DNA from: Peptostreptococcaceae bacterium
GTDB taxonomy: Bacteria; Bacillota_A; Clostridia; Peptostreptococcales; Acidaminobacteraceae
NCBI GenBank assembly: GCA_013619035.1
Contig: JABXKX010000459.1
Coordinates: 1-34,372 of the forward strand
Direction: 5' to 3'
DNA: 34,372 nucleotides
Shown in pieces: positions 18,548 through 28,543 of the stretch; positions within the stretch are counted from its first letter, which is position 1; every line of letters starts with the position of its first letter. Under the pieces are notes generated by a model. It saw nothing but the letters and a program-made list of their open reading frames with translations. It had not been told where the DNA came from and did not search any database. The translations under genes and the position numbers were made by a program.

Positions 18548-18571
18548 TAAAAATAACAAAATACTTTTGGG
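18528..18571. repeat. 12-bp inverted repeat across the str promoter
   Basis: Perfect arms at 18528-18539 and 18560-18571 with a 20-base centre. One arm lies in the promoter spacer and the -35 box lies in the centre; the other arm begins about 9 bases after the rpoC stop. As RNA from rpoC it would form a hairpin with no U-run after it, so a simple terminator is unlikely; an operator or a weak or processing hairpin is possible. Confidence 0.75.
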
Positions 18572-18580
18572 TCTTACAAT

Positions 18581-21500
18581 TTATAAGAATACGTCTTGCA
18601 TATCTATTTCATTTTTTCTTTCGTAAGCAACATTTTTGTATTTTCTAAGACCTGTACCAGCTGGTATTAATTTACCAATGATAACATTCTCTTTTAATCC
18701 AAGAAGTTTATCTTCTTTACCTTTAACAGCCGCATCCGTAAGAACTCTTGTTGTTTCCTGGAATGATGCTGCAGATAAGAACGAATCAGTTGCTAAAGAT
18801 GCTTTTGTGATACCGTATAATGCTCTAGTACCTTCCATTGGCTCTTTCTTTTCAGCAATTAATTTTGCGTTAACTTCTTTAAATACTTTGTAGTTGATCA
18901 TACGACCTGGCAAGTAATCTGAATCACCAGTTTCATCAACTCTAATCTTAGATAACATTTGTCTTACAATAACTTCAATGTGTTTATCATCAATATCAAC
19001 ACCTTGAAGACGGTATACAACTTGAATTTCTTTAACGATATAAGCTTGTACACCATTTACCCCAACAACTCTTAGAATATCATGAGGATTTATCGAACCT
19101 TCAGTCAGCTTATCTCCCGCTTTAACATAATCACCCTCTTGAACTCTTAAACGAGATCCGAATACGATTTGAGCAGCAAAAGTTTCACCAGCTTCATTTG
19201 TTATAACAGCTTCCTGTTTACGTTTAGTCTCTTGGAACGAAATACGTCCATCCATTTCAGCAATTACTGACATACCTTTTGGCTTACGACCCTCGAAAAG
19301 CTCCTCGACTCTCGGAAGACCCTGAGTAATATCGGCTCCCGCAACACCACCAGTATGGAATGTTCTCATTGTTAACTGCGTACCCGGCTCACCGATTGAT
19401 TGAGCGGCAATTGTACCAACAGCCTCACCAATATACATTGGCTGACCTGTTGCTAAGTTTTTACCATAACATGTACAGCAAACACCTGTTTCTGCTTCAC
19501 AATTAAGTACAGAACGAAGTTCAACTTCCACAATTCCTGCTTCTACAATTGAAGCAGCAACTTTTTTGCTAATCATAACATCATGAGGTGCTAGTAATTC
19601 CCCCGTTTCAGGATGCATAAGATCCTTTACTGGATAACGCCCTTCAACTCTTTCAGCTAAACCTTCAATTACTTGACCATTTTCAGAAATATCTCTAACA
19701 ACAATCCCTGTAACAGCACCACAATCCATTTCTCTTACGATAACATCCTGCGCTACATCAACTAGTCTTCTTGTTAAGTACCCTGAATCGGCAGTTCTAA
19801 GCGCTGTATCCGCAAGTCCTTTTCTCGCACCAGTTGTCGAGATAAAGTACTCTAGTACAGATAATCCTTCACGGAAGTTCGATAAGATTGGAATCTCAAC
19901 TGTTTTACCAGTTGCATTGGCCATAAGACCACGCATCGCACCTAACTGTCTGATCTGGTTTCTCGAACCACGGGCTCCAGATGTAGCCATGATTGCGATA
20001 TTGTTTAATCTAGGCATTGAATCCATTAGTTCATTTGTTACATCTTCAGTTGTTTGAGTCCAAGTTTGAATAATACCTTCATATCTTTCTTCTTCTGTTA
20101 AGAAACCACGTTTGAAAGCTGCTTGATATTTTTCTACTTTATTTCTAGAGACTTCAACAATTTTCCATTTGTTTTTTGGAATAATCATATCCTCTACACC
20201 AACTGAAATGCCAGATTGAGTAGAATATCTAAAGCCTAAATCTTTAATTGAATCCATGATTTGAGCCGTTACAGTGTTACCAGTAACTTCATAACAATGT
20301 GCAATAATATTTTCTAAATCTTTTTTAGTACATAAGAAATCAATTTCTAATCCATATGCATCAACTTCTCTATCAACAAATCCTAAATGTTGAGGAATTT
20401 CAGAGTTTAAGATGAAACGTCCAACTGTTGATTCAACAACTTTCCCAGGATCATTTTCATTTAATTTTACTCTAACACCTACTTTAGCATGTAAGTGAAC
20501 CGAACCACTTTTATATGCTAAGAACATTTCATCAAAATCTTTAAATATTTTACCTTCACCTTTAACACCCTCAACATGTAGAGTTAAGTAGTAGCCACCA
20601 AGAACCATATCCTGAGTAGGTGTTGTAATCGGCAAACCATCTTTTGGAGCTAAGATGTTATTTACTGATAACATTAAGTATCTAGCTTCTGCTTGTGCTT
20701 CTACAGATAAAGGTACATGTACCGCCATCTGATCACCATCGAAATCGGCATTGTATGCTGTACATACAAGTGGATGTAATCGAATTGCTTTACCTTCTAC
20801 TAACACGGGCTCAAATGCTTGGATACCAAGTCTATGAAGCGTAGGTGCTCTATTTAGTAATACTGGGTGATTTTTTATAACATCTTCAACAATTGGCCAA
20901 ACTTCAGGTTTCGCACGCTCAACCATTCTTTTAGCACTTTTAATGTTGTGAACAATTTCTTCTTGAACCAAACGTTTCATTACGAAAGGTTTGAATAACT
21001 CTAGTGCCATCTTCTTAGGTAAACCACATTGGTAGAACTTAAGTGATGGACCAACTACGATAACCGAACGACCTGAATAGTCAACACGCTTACCAAGTAA
21101 GTTTTGTCTGAAACGACCTTGTTTACCTTTAAGCATATCTGATAATGATCTTAACGGTCTATTACCAGGTCCAGTTACAGGACGACCTCTTCTACCATTA
21201 TCAATTAATGAATCAACTGCTTCTTGAAGCATACGTTTTTCATTTCTAACAATAATATCAGGAGCACCTAATTCTAAAAGTCTCTTTAGACGGTTGTTTC
21301 TATTAATAACTCTTCTGTATAAGTCATTTAAGTCTGAAGTAGCGAAACGACCACCATCTAATTGAACCATAGGTCTTAAATCAGGTGGGATAACTGGTAC
21401 AACATCCATGATCATCCAATCAGGGTGATTTCCAGATTCTCTAAAGTTATCTACTACTTCTAATCTTCTAATTAATTTTACTTTCTTTTGACCAGTTGCT

Positions 21501-22090
21501 TCTTTGTATTGAGCTCTTAATTCTTCTCTTAATACATCAAGGTTGATCTGTTGTAAAATTGTTTTTACTGATTCAGCACCCATTCCTGCTTTGAAACGGT
21601 TACCATATTGCTCTCTAGCATCACTATATTCCTTCTCAGAAAGAACTTGTTTGTGAGTTAATGCTGTGTCACCTGACTCTGTTACAATGTAAGCAGCGAA
21701 GTATAAGATCTTCTCTAACGATCTTGGAGACATATCAAGCAAGATACCCATTTTTGATGGAATACCTCTAAAGTACCAAATGTGTGAAACAGGAGCTGCT
21801 AATTCAATATGTCCCATTCTTTCACGACGCACTTTAGCTTTTGTTACTTCAACGCCACAACGGTCACAAATAACCCCTTTATAACGTACTCTTTTATATT
21901 TCCCACAATGACATTCCCAGTCTTTTGTAGGTCCAAAGATTTTTTCACAGAATAGGCCCTCTTTTTCGGGCTTTAATGTTCTGTAGTTAATAGTCTCTGG
22001 TTTTTTAACTTCTCCTCTAGACCAACTTCTGATCTTCTCAGGAGATGCTAAACGAATTTTTATGGAATCAAAATTATCAAACTCTAGCAA
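18581..22090 (-). CDS. rpoC: RNA polymerase subunit beta prime
   Basis: Catalytic subunit of RNA polymerase. The product of 1169 residues has the N-terminal zinc ribbon (CHCG and CDRCG), the catalytic [12 protein letters not shown] near residue 450 that holds Mg, the trigger-loop region [20 protein letters not shown] and the second zinc site (MDCG, then [11 protein letters not shown]). A TTG at 22090 is preferred as start: it has a GAAGGGAG site eight bases upstream and yields [19 protein letters not shown], matching relatives. A GTG at 22123 or ATG at 22108 would add 11 or 6 residues. It follows rpoB after a hairpin. Confidence 0.95.
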   Translation of the reverse strand: MLEFDNFDSIKIRLASPEKIRSWSRGEVKKPETINYRTLKPEKEGLFCEKIFGPTKDWECHCGKYKRVRYKGVICDRCGVEVTKAKVRRERMGHIELAAPVSHIWYFRGIPSKMGILLDMSPRSLEKILYFAAYIVTESGDTALTHKQVLSEKEYSDAREQYGNRFKAGMGAESVKTILQQINLDVLREELRAQYKEATGQKKVKLIRRLEVVDNFRESGNHPDWMIMDVVPVIPPDLRPMVQLDGGRFATSDLNDLYRRVINRNNRLKRLLELGAPDIIVRNEKRMLQEAVDSLIDNGRRGRPVTGPGNRPLRSLSDMLKGKQGRFRQNLLGKRVDYSGRSVIVVGPSLKFYQCGLPKKMALELFKPFVMKRLVQEEIVHNIKSAKRMVERAKPEVWPIVEDVIKNHPVLLNRAPTLHRLGIQAFEPVLVEGKAIRLHPLVCTAYNADFDGDQMAVHVPLSVEAQAEARYLMLSVNNILAPKDGLPITTPTQDMVLGGYYLTLHVEGVKGEGKIFKDFDEMFLAYKSGSVHLHAKVGVRVKLNENDPGKVVESTVGRFILNSEIPQHLGFVDREVDAYGLEIDFLCTKKDLENIIAHCYEVTGNTVTAQIMDSIKDLGFRYSTQSGISVGVEDMIIPKNKWKIVEVSRNKVEKYQAAFKRGFLTEEERYEGIIQTWTQTTEDVTNELMDSMPRLNNIAIMATSGARGSRNQIRQLGAMRGLMANATGKTVEIPILSNFREGLSVLEYFISTTGARKGLADTALRTADSGYLTRRLVDVAQDVIVREMDCGAVTGIVVRDISENGQVIEGLAERVEGRYPVKDLMHPETGELLAPHDVMISKKVAASIVEAGIVEVELRSVLNCEAETGVCCTCYGKNLATGQPMYIGEAVGTIAAQSIGEPGTQLTMRTFHTGGVAGADITQGLPRVEELFEGRKPKGMSVIAEMDGRISFQETKRKQEAVITNEAGETFAAQIVFGSRLRVQEGDYVKAGDKLTEGSINPHDILRVVGVNGVQAYIVKEIQVVYRLQGVDIDDKHIEVIVRQMLSKIRVDETGDSDYLPGRMINYKVFKEVNAKLIAEKKEPMEGTRALYGITKASLATDSFLSAASFQETTRVLTDAAVKGKEDKLLGLKENVIIGKLIPAGTGLRKYKNVAYERKNEIDMQDVFL

Positions 22091-22132
22091 GGTTTTCGCT
22101 CCCTTCATAAGTAATCGCTTCACCTAGTGTGC

Positions 22133-22153
22133 GTAGCAGCATAAAGCTGCTAC
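22133..22153 (-). other. rpoB-rpoC intercistronic hairpin
   Basis: A perfect 8-bp stem (22133-22140 with 22146-22153) with a 5-base loop begins three bases after the rpoB stop. CTAG tetranucleotides further out could extend it after a bulge. No U-run follows, so it should not end transcription; it may mark mRNA processing or limit rpoB ribosomes reaching the upstream rpoC start codons. Confidence 0.6.
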
Positions 22154-22156
22154 TAG

Positions 22157-25100
22157 TTAGTCTTCAAAATCTATGCTTAATTCTTCAACTGGTATGATTT
22201 CATCAGCAGAAAATGCTTCTTCATCAAATTCTTCTTCTATAACTTCACCAGTTTCATCTTCGATTAGAACACCATCACCAAGTTCAGCATCATTTACTAC
22301 TAAATCATCTAAATCAGAAGGGTCATCTGCAAATTCATCTGCACCCTCTTTAATTTCGACTTCGCCTGCACCTGATTTTATTACACTAACATCCAACGCA
22401 AGTGATTGGAATTCTTTAATTAATACTTTAAATGATTCAGGAATACCTGGCTCAGGAATATTTTCACCCTTAACAATCGCTTCGTATGCCTTAACACGAC
22501 CTACAACGTCATCTGACTTAACTGTTAAGATTTCCTGTAATGTATATGCAGCACCATATGCTTCAAGTGCCCATACCTCCATCTCACCAAATCTCTGTCC
22601 ACCAAATTGCGCTTTACCACCCAATGGCTGTTGAGTTACAAGTGAGTATGGTCCAGTTGAACGTGCATGGATCTTATCAGCAACAAGGTGATGCAGTTTT
22701 AACATATACATGTAACCAACTGTAACAGGGTTGTCGAAGTATTCTCCCGTTCTACCATCTCTAAGTTTTAGCTTACCCGATCTTGGATAACCCGCTTCAT
22801 CAAGAAGATCAGAGATTTGTCCCTCTTTAGCCCCATCAAAGGCCATAGTAGCAACGTTCCAACCTAATTTCTTAGCAGCCAATCCTAAGTGAATCTCTAA
22901 TACCTGTCCGATATTCATACGTGATGGTACCCCAAGTGGGTTCAGTATGATTTGTACAGGCGTTCCATCTTCAGCAAAAGGCATATCCTCAAGTGGTAAT
23001 ATTTTAGAGATAACACCCTTATTACCATGACGACCCGCCATTTTGTCTCCAACATTTATCTTACGCTTCTTAGCGATATAAACTCTTACTAGTAAGTTTA
23101 CGCCTGGTGACAATTCATCACCATTCTCTCTTACAAATACTTTTACATCTACGATGATACCAGACTCACCATGAGGTGCTTTTAAAGAAGTATCTCTTAC
23201 TTCTCTAGCCTTCTCACCGAAGATAGCTCTTAATAATCTTTCTTCTGCAGTTAACTCAGTTTCACCTTTAGGTGTTACTTTACCAACTAATATATCTCCA
23301 GGTCCTATTTCAGCACCAATTCTGATAATACCACGCTCATCAAGATCTTTAAGTGCATCTTCACCAACGTTAGGAATATCTCTAGTGATTTCTTCAGGTC
23401 CTAATTTTGTATCTCTAGCTTCACATTCGTATTCTTCAATATGAATAGATGTTAAAGCGTCTTTTCTTACCAACTCTTCACTAAGAAGAATCGCATCCTC
23501 ATAGTTGTATCCATTCCATGTCATGAATGCAATTTGTAAGTTTGTTCCTAGAGCCATCTCTCCATTATGAGTTGATGGTCCATCAGAAATAATATGACCC
23601 GCTTTTATTTTTTGTCCTTTACTAACAAGAGGTGTTTGGTTAACACACGTACCTTGGTTAGAACGTTTAAACTTAAGAAGTTCATATTCGTCTCTTTGAT
23701 GACTGTCATCACGTTTTAAAACAATCTTAGTAGCAGAGACATACTCAACAGTAGAATCAGCTGGCGCGATATTTACAGCCCCTGAATCTCTTGCTGCGAA
23801 ATATTCCATACCAGTACCAATAATTGGAGAATCAGCAACTAGAAGAGGCACCGCCTGCTTCTGCATGTTCGCTCCCATTAGGGCTCTGTTGGCATCATCG
23901 TTCTCAAGGAACGGAATTAATGCTGTTGCTACAGAAATCATTTGTTGTGGCGAAACTTCCATCAAAGATACATCTTCTCTTGCAAATTCTTTGATATCAG
24001 CCTTTCTTCTACCAACAACATTCTTATTAATAATGTAACCATTCTCATCAAGGGGCTCTGAAGCCGGAATGATTACTGAATCTTTTTCTTCATCGGCACT
24101 CATGTATCTAATCTCACCAGTCGCACGACCAGTTCCTTTTTCAACAATATTATAAGGTGCCTCTACAAATCCATACTCGTTGATTTCAGCAAAAATACTT
24201 AAGTTACCGATCAAACCGATGTTTGGACCCTCAGGTGTTTCAATTGGACACATTCTTCCATAATGAGAATAATGAACGTCACGCACCTCGAAACCAGCTC
24301 TTTCTCTCGAAAGACCACCTGGACCTAAGGCAGATAATCTTCTTAGGTTTGTAAGCTCAGCAAGTGGATTGTTTTGATCCATGAACTGAGATAACTGTGA
24401 ACTACCAAAGAATTCTTTAATAGCTGCTGTAACAGGACGGATGTTAATAAGTGCCTGTGGTGTAATTGCTTCCATATCTTGAATTGTCATTCTTTCACGA
24501 ACAACTCTTTCCATTCTAGATAGACCAATTCTAAATTGGTTTTGTAAAAGCTCACCAACAGAACGAATTCTTCTGTTACCTAAATGGTCAATATCATCTG
24601 TACGACCAATGTTTTGAGCTAAGTTTAAAATGTAGCTAAATGATGCGATAATATCATCAACAATAATGTTTTTAGGCACTAATCGATCATTAGATTCATC
24701 TTTTTTACGATCTTTTTTTGCATTCAAATTAATCTGTTCAACGATATCGTCTTCATCAGAGTAATTTTCCAAAATGTGCATCAATGAAGGGTAATGTACT
24801 TTACCTTTAACTTTAATGCCATCATATGAAACATACTGGTCTAAATCTACGAAATGACTACCAACTACCTTGACTTCTTCGCCTTCAGGATTGATAACAT
24901 TAGCTACTTTAATTCCAGCATTTTCTACAACAAAAGCATCCGCTTCTGATAGTTTATGTCCTTCTTCGAAAAGGATTTCACCAGTTCTAGGATCAACGAT
25001 GTTTTCAGTTGTTACGGTTTCCATAATACGATCGGCAACACCTAATTTTTTATTGTACTTATAACGGCCAACTTTTGCTAAGTCATATCTCTTATCATCA

Positions 25101-25876
25101 AATAGAAGAGAGAATAATAAACTCTTAGCATTGTCAACGTTAGGCGGCTCACCCGGACGTAACTTTTTGTAGATTTCAACTAAAGCTTCATCTTGAGAAG
25201 TTGTTGAATCTTTTTCCAATGTTCTTAATAATCTTTCAGACTCACCAAAAATACCAATGATTTCATGATCAGTTTCGAAACCTAAAGCTCTTATTAAGAC
25301 CGTTGCAGGCAACTTTCTTGTACGATCAATTCTAACTGAGATAATATCATTAGAATCCGTTTCATATTCTAACCACGCACCACGATTTGGGATTACAGTT
25401 GTAGAATACAATTTAGAACCAACTTTATCAAACTTCATATCATAGTACGGTCCTGGCGAACGTACCAATTGCGAAACAATTACACGCTCTGCTCCATTAA
25501 TAACAAAAGTTCCTTTTGATGTCATCATAGGGAAGTCACCCATGAATACTTTTTGTTCTTTAACTTCGCCAGTTTCCTTGTTAATGAACCTTACCTGAAC
25601 CTTTAAAGGTTTAGCATAAGTTACATCTCTATCTTTACATTCTTCGATATCATACTTTGCCTTGTCTTCTAATTCGTAATCTACGAATTCTAACACTAAG
25701 TTTTCCGTATAATCTTTGATTGGTGAAATGTCATTGAAAGCTTCCATTAATCCTGTTTCTAAGAACCATCTAAATGATTTCTTTTGTACTTCAACTAGAT
25801 TAGGTTTTTCAATTACATCTTTAACCTTTGAAAAACTCATTCTTTCAGCATTTCCAAGTTGTATAGGTTGCGGCAT
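22157..25876 (-). CDS. rpoB: RNA polymerase subunit beta
   Basis: Second catalytic subunit of RNA polymerase. The 1239-residue product begins [20 protein letters not shown] and contains [39 protein letters not shown] and [20 protein letters not shown], plus an acidic C-terminal tail of about 50 residues. In the rifampicin pocket (residues about 496 to 516) Asn510-Leu511 replace the usual His-Lys (E. coli 526-527); other pocket residues look normal. The ATG at 25876 has a GGGGTG site; a TTG directly before it is less likely. Co-transcribed with rpoC. Confidence 0.97.
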   Translation of the reverse strand: MPQPIQLGNAERMSFSKVKDVIEKPNLVEVQKKSFRWFLETGLMEAFNDISPIKDYTENLVLEFVDYELEDKAKYDIEECKDRDVTYAKPLKVQVRFINKETGEVKEQKVFMGDFPMMTSKGTFVINGAERVIVSQLVRSPGPYYDMKFDKVGSKLYSTTVIPNRGAWLEYETDSNDIISVRIDRTRKLPATVLIRALGFETDHEIIGIFGESERLLRTLEKDSTTSQDEALVEIYKKLRPGEPPNVDNAKSLLFSLLFDDKRYDLAKVGRYKYNKKLGVADRIMETVTTENIVDPRTGEILFEEGHKLSEADAFVVENAGIKVANVINPEGEEVKVVGSHFVDLDQYVSYDGIKVKGKVHYPSLMHILENYSDEDDIVEQINLNAKKDRKKDESNDRLVPKNIIVDDIIASFSYILNLAQNIGRTDDIDHLGNRRIRSVGELLQNQFRIGLSRMERVVRERMTIQDMEAITPQALINIRPVTAAIKEFFGSSQLSQFMDQNNPLAELTNLRRLSALGPGGLSRERAGFEVRDVHYSHYGRMCPIETPEGPNIGLIGNLSIFAEINEYGFVEAPYNIVEKGTGRATGEIRYMSADEEKDSVIIPASEPLDENGYIINKNVVGRRKADIKEFAREDVSLMEVSPQQMISVATALIPFLENDDANRALMGANMQKQAVPLLVADSPIIGTGMEYFAARDSGAVNIAPADSTVEYVSATKIVLKRDDSHQRDEYELLKFKRSNQGTCVNQTPLVSKGQKIKAGHIISDGPSTHNGEMALGTNLQIAFMTWNGYNYEDAILLSEELVRKDALTSIHIEEYECEARDTKLGPEEITRDIPNVGEDALKDLDERGIIRIGAEIGPGDILVGKVTPKGETELTAEERLLRAIFGEKAREVRDTSLKAPHGESGIIVDVKVFVRENGDELSPGVNLLVRVYIAKKRKINVGDKMAGRHGNKGVISKILPLEDMPFAEDGTPVQIILNPLGVPSRMNIGQVLEIHLGLAAKKLGWNVATMAFDGAKEGQISDLLDEAGYPRSGKLKLRDGRTGEYFDNPVTVGYMYMLKLHHLVADKIHARSTGPYSLVTQQPLGGKAQFGGQRFGEMEVWALEAYGAAYTLQEILTVKSDDVVGRVKAYEAIVKGENIPEPGIPESFKVLIKEFQSLALDVSVIKSGAGEVEIKEGADEFADDPSDLDDLVVNDAELGDGVLIEDETGEVIEEEFDEEAFSADEIIPVEELSIDFED

Positions 25877-25916
25877 CAACTGTTCACCCCTTAAGCAATT
25901 TTTTATTGTTTATTTT

Positions 25917-25997
25917 AAGAGAATCTTCATTCTCTTTACGTTAAAATTCATGACAAATAGTCGATACTCTTTTTTGCACCTTTTAAACGCGCAAAAA
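25917..25997 (-). other. structured rpoB leader
   Basis: The leader of about 140 bases between the proximal promoter and rpoB has two strong hairpins. First in the RNA: a 9-bp stem (25989-25997 with 25971-25979, one G-U) with U-rich and A-rich outer ends and a 9-base loop. Second: an 8-bp stem (25929-25936 with 25917-25924) with a 4-base loop. No terminal U-run follows directly. They may affect mRNA stability or processing. Confidence 0.55.
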
Positions 25998-26025
25998 GAC
26001 ATATCGCTACTTATGCCATTTTAAA

Positions 26026-26054
26026 ACTATATCATATAAGACCTTGTTCGTCAA
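26026..26054 (-). promoter_or_regulatory. promoter of rpoBC, proximal
   Basis: -35 TTGACG (26049-26054), 17-base spacer, -10 TATAGT (26026-26031). It lies downstream of the rplL terminator, about 150 bases before the rpoB start, and is the stronger candidate for rpoBC transcription. Confidence 0.72.
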
Positions 26055-26070
26055 TGATTTTAATGTATTT

Positions 26071-26100
26071 ATTATACCTATATATTATTGTTCTAAACAA
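26071..26100 (-). promoter_or_regulatory. promoter of rpoBC, distal candidate
   Basis: -35 TTGTTT (26095-26100), 18-base spacer, -10 TATAAT (26071-26076). A second, weaker match immediately upstream of the proximal promoter, in the same gap; the AT-rich setting raises the chance of coincidence. Confidence 0.45.
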
Positions 26101-26114
26101 AGGTTCACATAAAG

Positions 26115-26148
26115 AAAAAAATGGATTTCATTACTGAAATCCATTTTT
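26115..26148 (-). terminator. intrinsic terminator after rplL
   Basis: A perfect 10-bp stem (26121-26130 with 26135-26144) with a 4-base loop, followed in the RNA by six U residues and preceded by A residues that extend the stem. It begins 18 bases past the rplL stop. Any rpoBC transcription from upstream must read through it. Confidence 0.9.
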
Positions 26149-26165
26149 ATGAAATTAATTTGAAA

Positions 26166-26528
26166 TTACTTAAGCTCTACAGCAGCTCCAGCTTCTTCTA
26201 ACTTAGCTTTCATTACTTCAGCTTCGTCTTTAGCAACGCCTTCTTTGATTGCGCCTGGTGCGCCATCAACTAATGCTTTTGCTTCTTTAAGTCCTAAACC
26301 AGTGATTTCTCTAACTACTTTGATTACGCCAATTTTCTTAGCGCCAGTGTTAGCTAAAATTACGTCAAACTCAGTTTGCTCAGCAACGGCAGCTTCTCCG
26401 CCAACAGCAGCAGCAGCAGCAGGAGCAGCAGCAGATACGCCAAACTCATCTTCACAAGCTTTTACTAATTCGTTTAATTCTAATACAGTCATTTCCTTAA
26501 TTGCATCAATAATTTGCTCTTTGTTCAT
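26166..26528 (-). CDS. rplL: 50S ribosomal protein L7/L12
   Basis: The stalk protein that recruits translational GTPases. The 120-residue acidic product has an N-terminal dimerization part ([18 protein letters not shown]), an Ala/Gly hinge (residues about 34 to 50) and the C-terminal domain with [20 protein letters not shown] and the KALVDGAP motif. Length is normal. It binds L10, encoded 21 bases upstream. A strong terminator follows. Confidence 0.97.
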   Translation of the reverse strand: MNKEQIIDAIKEMTVLELNELVKACEDEFGVSAAAPAAAAAVGGEAAVAEQTEFDVILANTGAKKIGVIKVVREITGLGLKEAKALVDGAPGAIKEGVAKDEAEVMKAKLEEAGAAVELK

Positions 26529-26549
26529 AATACACCTCCGAATAATTTA

Positions 26550-27134
26550 TTATGCTTTTTCTGTTGTTTCAACAGAGTCAGCTTGTTCTACAGATTCTTC
26601 AACAGGAGCTTCAACAGCTTCTGGTTGTACATTTGCTTCGCCTTCTTCAACTCTCTTATCAACGATATTCTTTACTAAGTAAGCGAAAGTCGAGATAGGA
26701 GCTTGGAATGAACCAACAAGTCTTGAAAGTAATACTTCTCTTGATGGGATATCAGCGATTTCGATAATTTTAACATTATCATAGTATTCGCCTTCAACAA
26801 CACCAGCTTTTAATTCTAAGTTAGAATGATCTTTAGCGAAATCTTTAACGATTTTTGCAGGCGTTACAGGATCTTCGTATCCAAAAGCAATTGCGTTTGG
26901 ACCAGCAAGATCTGCTGTTAAACCTTCGAAAGAACTTTCCTTAATTGCTAATTTCATTAAGTTGTTCTTATAAACTTTATACTCAACACCAGCTTCTCTG
27001 AATTTAGTTCTTAACTCAGTTGCTTCTGCAACTGTAAGACCTCTATAATCCACAAGAATTGCTGACTTAGCATTCGAAAACTTTTCACGAATTTCTTCAA
27101 CTACTACTTTTTTGTTTTCAAAGTTTTGAGACAT
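26550..27134 (-). CDS. rplJ: 50S ribosomal protein L10
   Basis: Base of the ribosomal stalk, carrying L12 dimers; with L12 it represses its own leader. The 194-residue product has KSAILVDYRGLTVAEATELR, YKVYKNNLMKLAIKE and RLVGSFQAPISTFAYLVKNI. It is about 25 residues longer than usual owing to an acidic, Glu/Val/Pro-rich tail after the L12-binding helix (from about residue 165). Starts at ATG with an AAGGAGGTGG site. Preceded by an L10 leader. Confidence 0.96.
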   Translation of the reverse strand: MSQNFENKKVVVEEIREKFSNAKSAILVDYRGLTVAEATELRTKFREAGVEYKVYKNNLMKLAIKESSFEGLTADLAGPNAIAFGYEDPVTPAKIVKDFAKDHSNLELKAGVVEGEYYDNVKIIEIADIPSREVLLSRLVGSFQAPISTFAYLVKNIVDKRVEEGEANVQPEAVEAPVEESVEQADSVETTEKA

Positions 27135-27179
27135 TTGTCCACCTCCTTGTTCAGATTTAGGGAATTCACCGAATATCTT

Positions 27180-27209
27180 AAAAAAACCTCTCCGTATAGA
27201 CGAAGAGGT
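27180..27209 (-). terminator. L10 leader attenuator terminator
   Basis: A 9-bp stem (27186-27194 with 27201-27209, one G-U) with a 6-base loop, followed by a run of U residues (27180-27186 on the RNA side). Its 5' arm overlaps the 3' arm of an alternative antiterminator stem, so it acts as a conditional terminator ahead of rplJ. Confidence 0.88.
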
Positions 27210-27280
27210 AATAAATTTAATCTATTTATACCTCGGTAGGATTATTAAGCCTTAGCCCCTACTGTCTATGGTGAATACTC
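27205..27280 (-). promoter_or_regulatory. ribosomal protein L10 leader (autoregulatory RNA)
   Basis: The conserved L10-leader core is visible: a CACC-x-x-AGACAG block, a GGGGCUAAGGCUUAAUAAUC-like centre and CCUACCGAGG (27231-27277). Binding of the L10-L12 complex is known in this family to reduce expression of rplJL. Here the GAGGUA at the end of the core can pair with the UACCUC that also starts the terminator (arms 27224-27234 and 27205-27216), a mutually exclusive antiterminator. Confidence 0.88.
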
Positions 27281-27299
27281 ATATTTATATTTCTTATGC

Positions 27300-27328
27300 A
27301 GTTTATCATTAAAGCGAACCTATGTCAA
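27300..27328 (-). promoter_or_regulatory. promoter of rplJL
   Basis: -35 TTGACA (27323-27328), 17-base spacer, -10 TAAACT (27300-27305). It begins 15 bases past the rplA stop and directly upstream of the L10 leader. Confidence 0.8.
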
Positions 27329-27342
27329 CTTTAATTTACACA

Positions 27343-28035
27343 TTATAACTTTGCAGCGTTTAACTTAATACCAGGACTCATAGTCGAAGTTAAAATTACA
27401 GATCTTAAGTAAGTTCCTTTTGCTGCAGCCGGTCTAGCTTTATTGATTGCTTCCATTAAAGCATCCATGTTTTCAACTAGTTGATCTTTCTCGAAAGAAA
27501 TTTTACCAATTGAACAGTGAATAATGTTAGTTTTATCTAATCTATACTCAACTTTACCAGCTTTGATTTCATTTACTGCTTTTGTAAGATCAAAAGTTAC
27601 AGTACCTGATTTAGGGTTTGGCATTAATCCTTTAGGACCTAATACTCTACCTAATCTACCGATAAGACCCATCATATCTGGAGTCGCTACAATTACATCA
27701 TAGTCAAACCAGTTTTCTTTTTGAATCTTCTCTACCATATCTTCTGCACCAACAAAGTCAGCGCCAGCAGCTCTAGCTTCTTCAGCTTTTTCGCCTTTAG
27801 CAATTACTAGTACCTTCTTCGAATTTCCAGTACCATGAGGTAATACGATTGCACCTCTTACTTGTTGATCAGCATGTCTACCATCAACACCCATTTTAAA
27901 ATGTACTTCTACAGTTTCATCAAACTTAGCTTTAGCTATATCTTTTAAAAGAACAACCGCTTCGTCTACATCATACAATTTAGACTTTTCGATTTTCTTC
28001 ATAGCATCAGCATAATTCTTGCTTAATTTTGCCAT
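27343..28035 (-). CDS. rplA: 50S ribosomal protein L1
   Basis: L1 forms the mobile stalk that guides tRNA out of the E site; it can repress its own operon. The 230-residue product starts [20 protein letters not shown] and has the domain II region with [19 protein letters not shown] and [10 protein letters not shown]. An in-frame upstream extension of eight residues reads through the ribosome binding site; the ATG at 28035 has TAGGAGG at proper spacing and gives normal length. It follows rplK after a small structured gap. Confidence 0.96.
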   Translation of the reverse strand: MAKLSKNYADAMKKIEKSKLYDVDEAVVLLKDIAKAKFDETVEVHFKMGVDGRHADQQVRGAIVLPHGTGNSKKVLVIAKGEKAEEARAAGADFVGAEDMVEKIQKENWFDYDVIVATPDMMGLIGRLGRVLGPKGLMPNPKSGTVTFDLTKAVNEIKAGKVEYRLDKTNIIHCSIGKISFEKDQLVENMDALMEAINKARPAAAKGTYLRSVILTSTMSPGIKLNAAKL

Positions 28036-28049
28036 TTTTAATCCTCCTA

Positions 28050-28076
28050 GTGGTACCAACGGCTTACGCCTCCCAC
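28050..28076 (-). promoter_or_regulatory. candidate L1-binding hairpin between rplK and rplA
   Basis: The gap folds into an outer 4-bp stem (28050-28053 with 28073-28076), an asymmetric internal loop (2 and 7 bases), an inner 3-bp stem and a 4-base loop. Two short helices split by an asymmetric loop is the kind of site L1 binds on 23S rRNA and on its own mRNA, so L1 feedback on rplA translation is plausible. The helices are short. Confidence 0.5.
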
Positions 28077-28083
28077 GTGATTA

Positions 28084-28509
28084 TTATCCTTCTACTACAA
28101 TACCCATACTTCTAGCTGTACCCATGATCATGCTAGTAGCTGTTTCGATGTTAGCTGCATTTAAATCTGCTTTCTTGATTTCTGCAATCTCTTGACATTG
28201 TGCCTTTGTGATTGTAGCAACCTTTACTGAATGAGGTTCGCCTGAAGCTTTATCAATTTTAGCCGCTTTCTTTAAAAGAATTGCTGCTGGTGGAGTCTTA
28301 GTGATAAATGTGTATGATCTATCTTGATATACACTGATTACAACTGGAATAATCATTCCTGGTTGATCTGCAGTTTTAGCGTTGAATTCTTTACAGAATT
28401 GCATGATATTAAGACCATGAGGACCTAACGCCGAACCAACTGGTGGTGCTGGAGTTGCCTTTCCTGCAGGAATTTGTAATTTTACTAAACTTACTAATTT
28501 CTTTGCCAT
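28084..28509 (-). CDS. rplK: 50S ribosomal protein L11
   Basis: L11 forms the GTPase-associated centre with 23S rRNA. The 141-residue product has the proline-rich N-terminal domain [20 protein letters not shown], where thiostrepton-class drugs bind, and the C-terminal [12 protein letters not shown]. Length is exactly typical. Located between nusG and rplA with a GAGGAGGTG ribosome binding site. Confidence 0.97.
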   Translation of the reverse strand: MAKKLVSLVKLQIPAGKATPAPPVGSALGPHGLNIMQFCKEFNAKTADQPGMIIPVVISVYQDRSYTFITKTPPAAILLKKAAKIDKASGEPHSVKVATITKAQCQEIAEIKKADLNAANIETATSMIMGTARSMGIVVEG

Positions 28510-28543
28510 TTTGTTTCACCTCCTCGAATGAGTTTATGATATG

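Noticed and set aside
22173..22634. Plus-strand open frame of 153 codons opposite the 3' end of rpoB
   Set aside because: Ser/Pro-rich product is the reverse reading of the acidic RpoB tail; no ribosome binding site, no domain.
26245..26682. Plus-strand open frame of 145 codons opposite rplL and the end of rplJ
   Set aside because: Antisense to the Ala-rich L7/L12 gene; low-complexity Ala/Ser/Thr product and no start signals. Shadow of the real genes.
27336..27350. TATAAT at the very end of rplA
   Set aside because: No acceptable -35 at 16 to 18 bases upstream; the TTGACA-based promoter immediately downstream explains rplJL transcription better.
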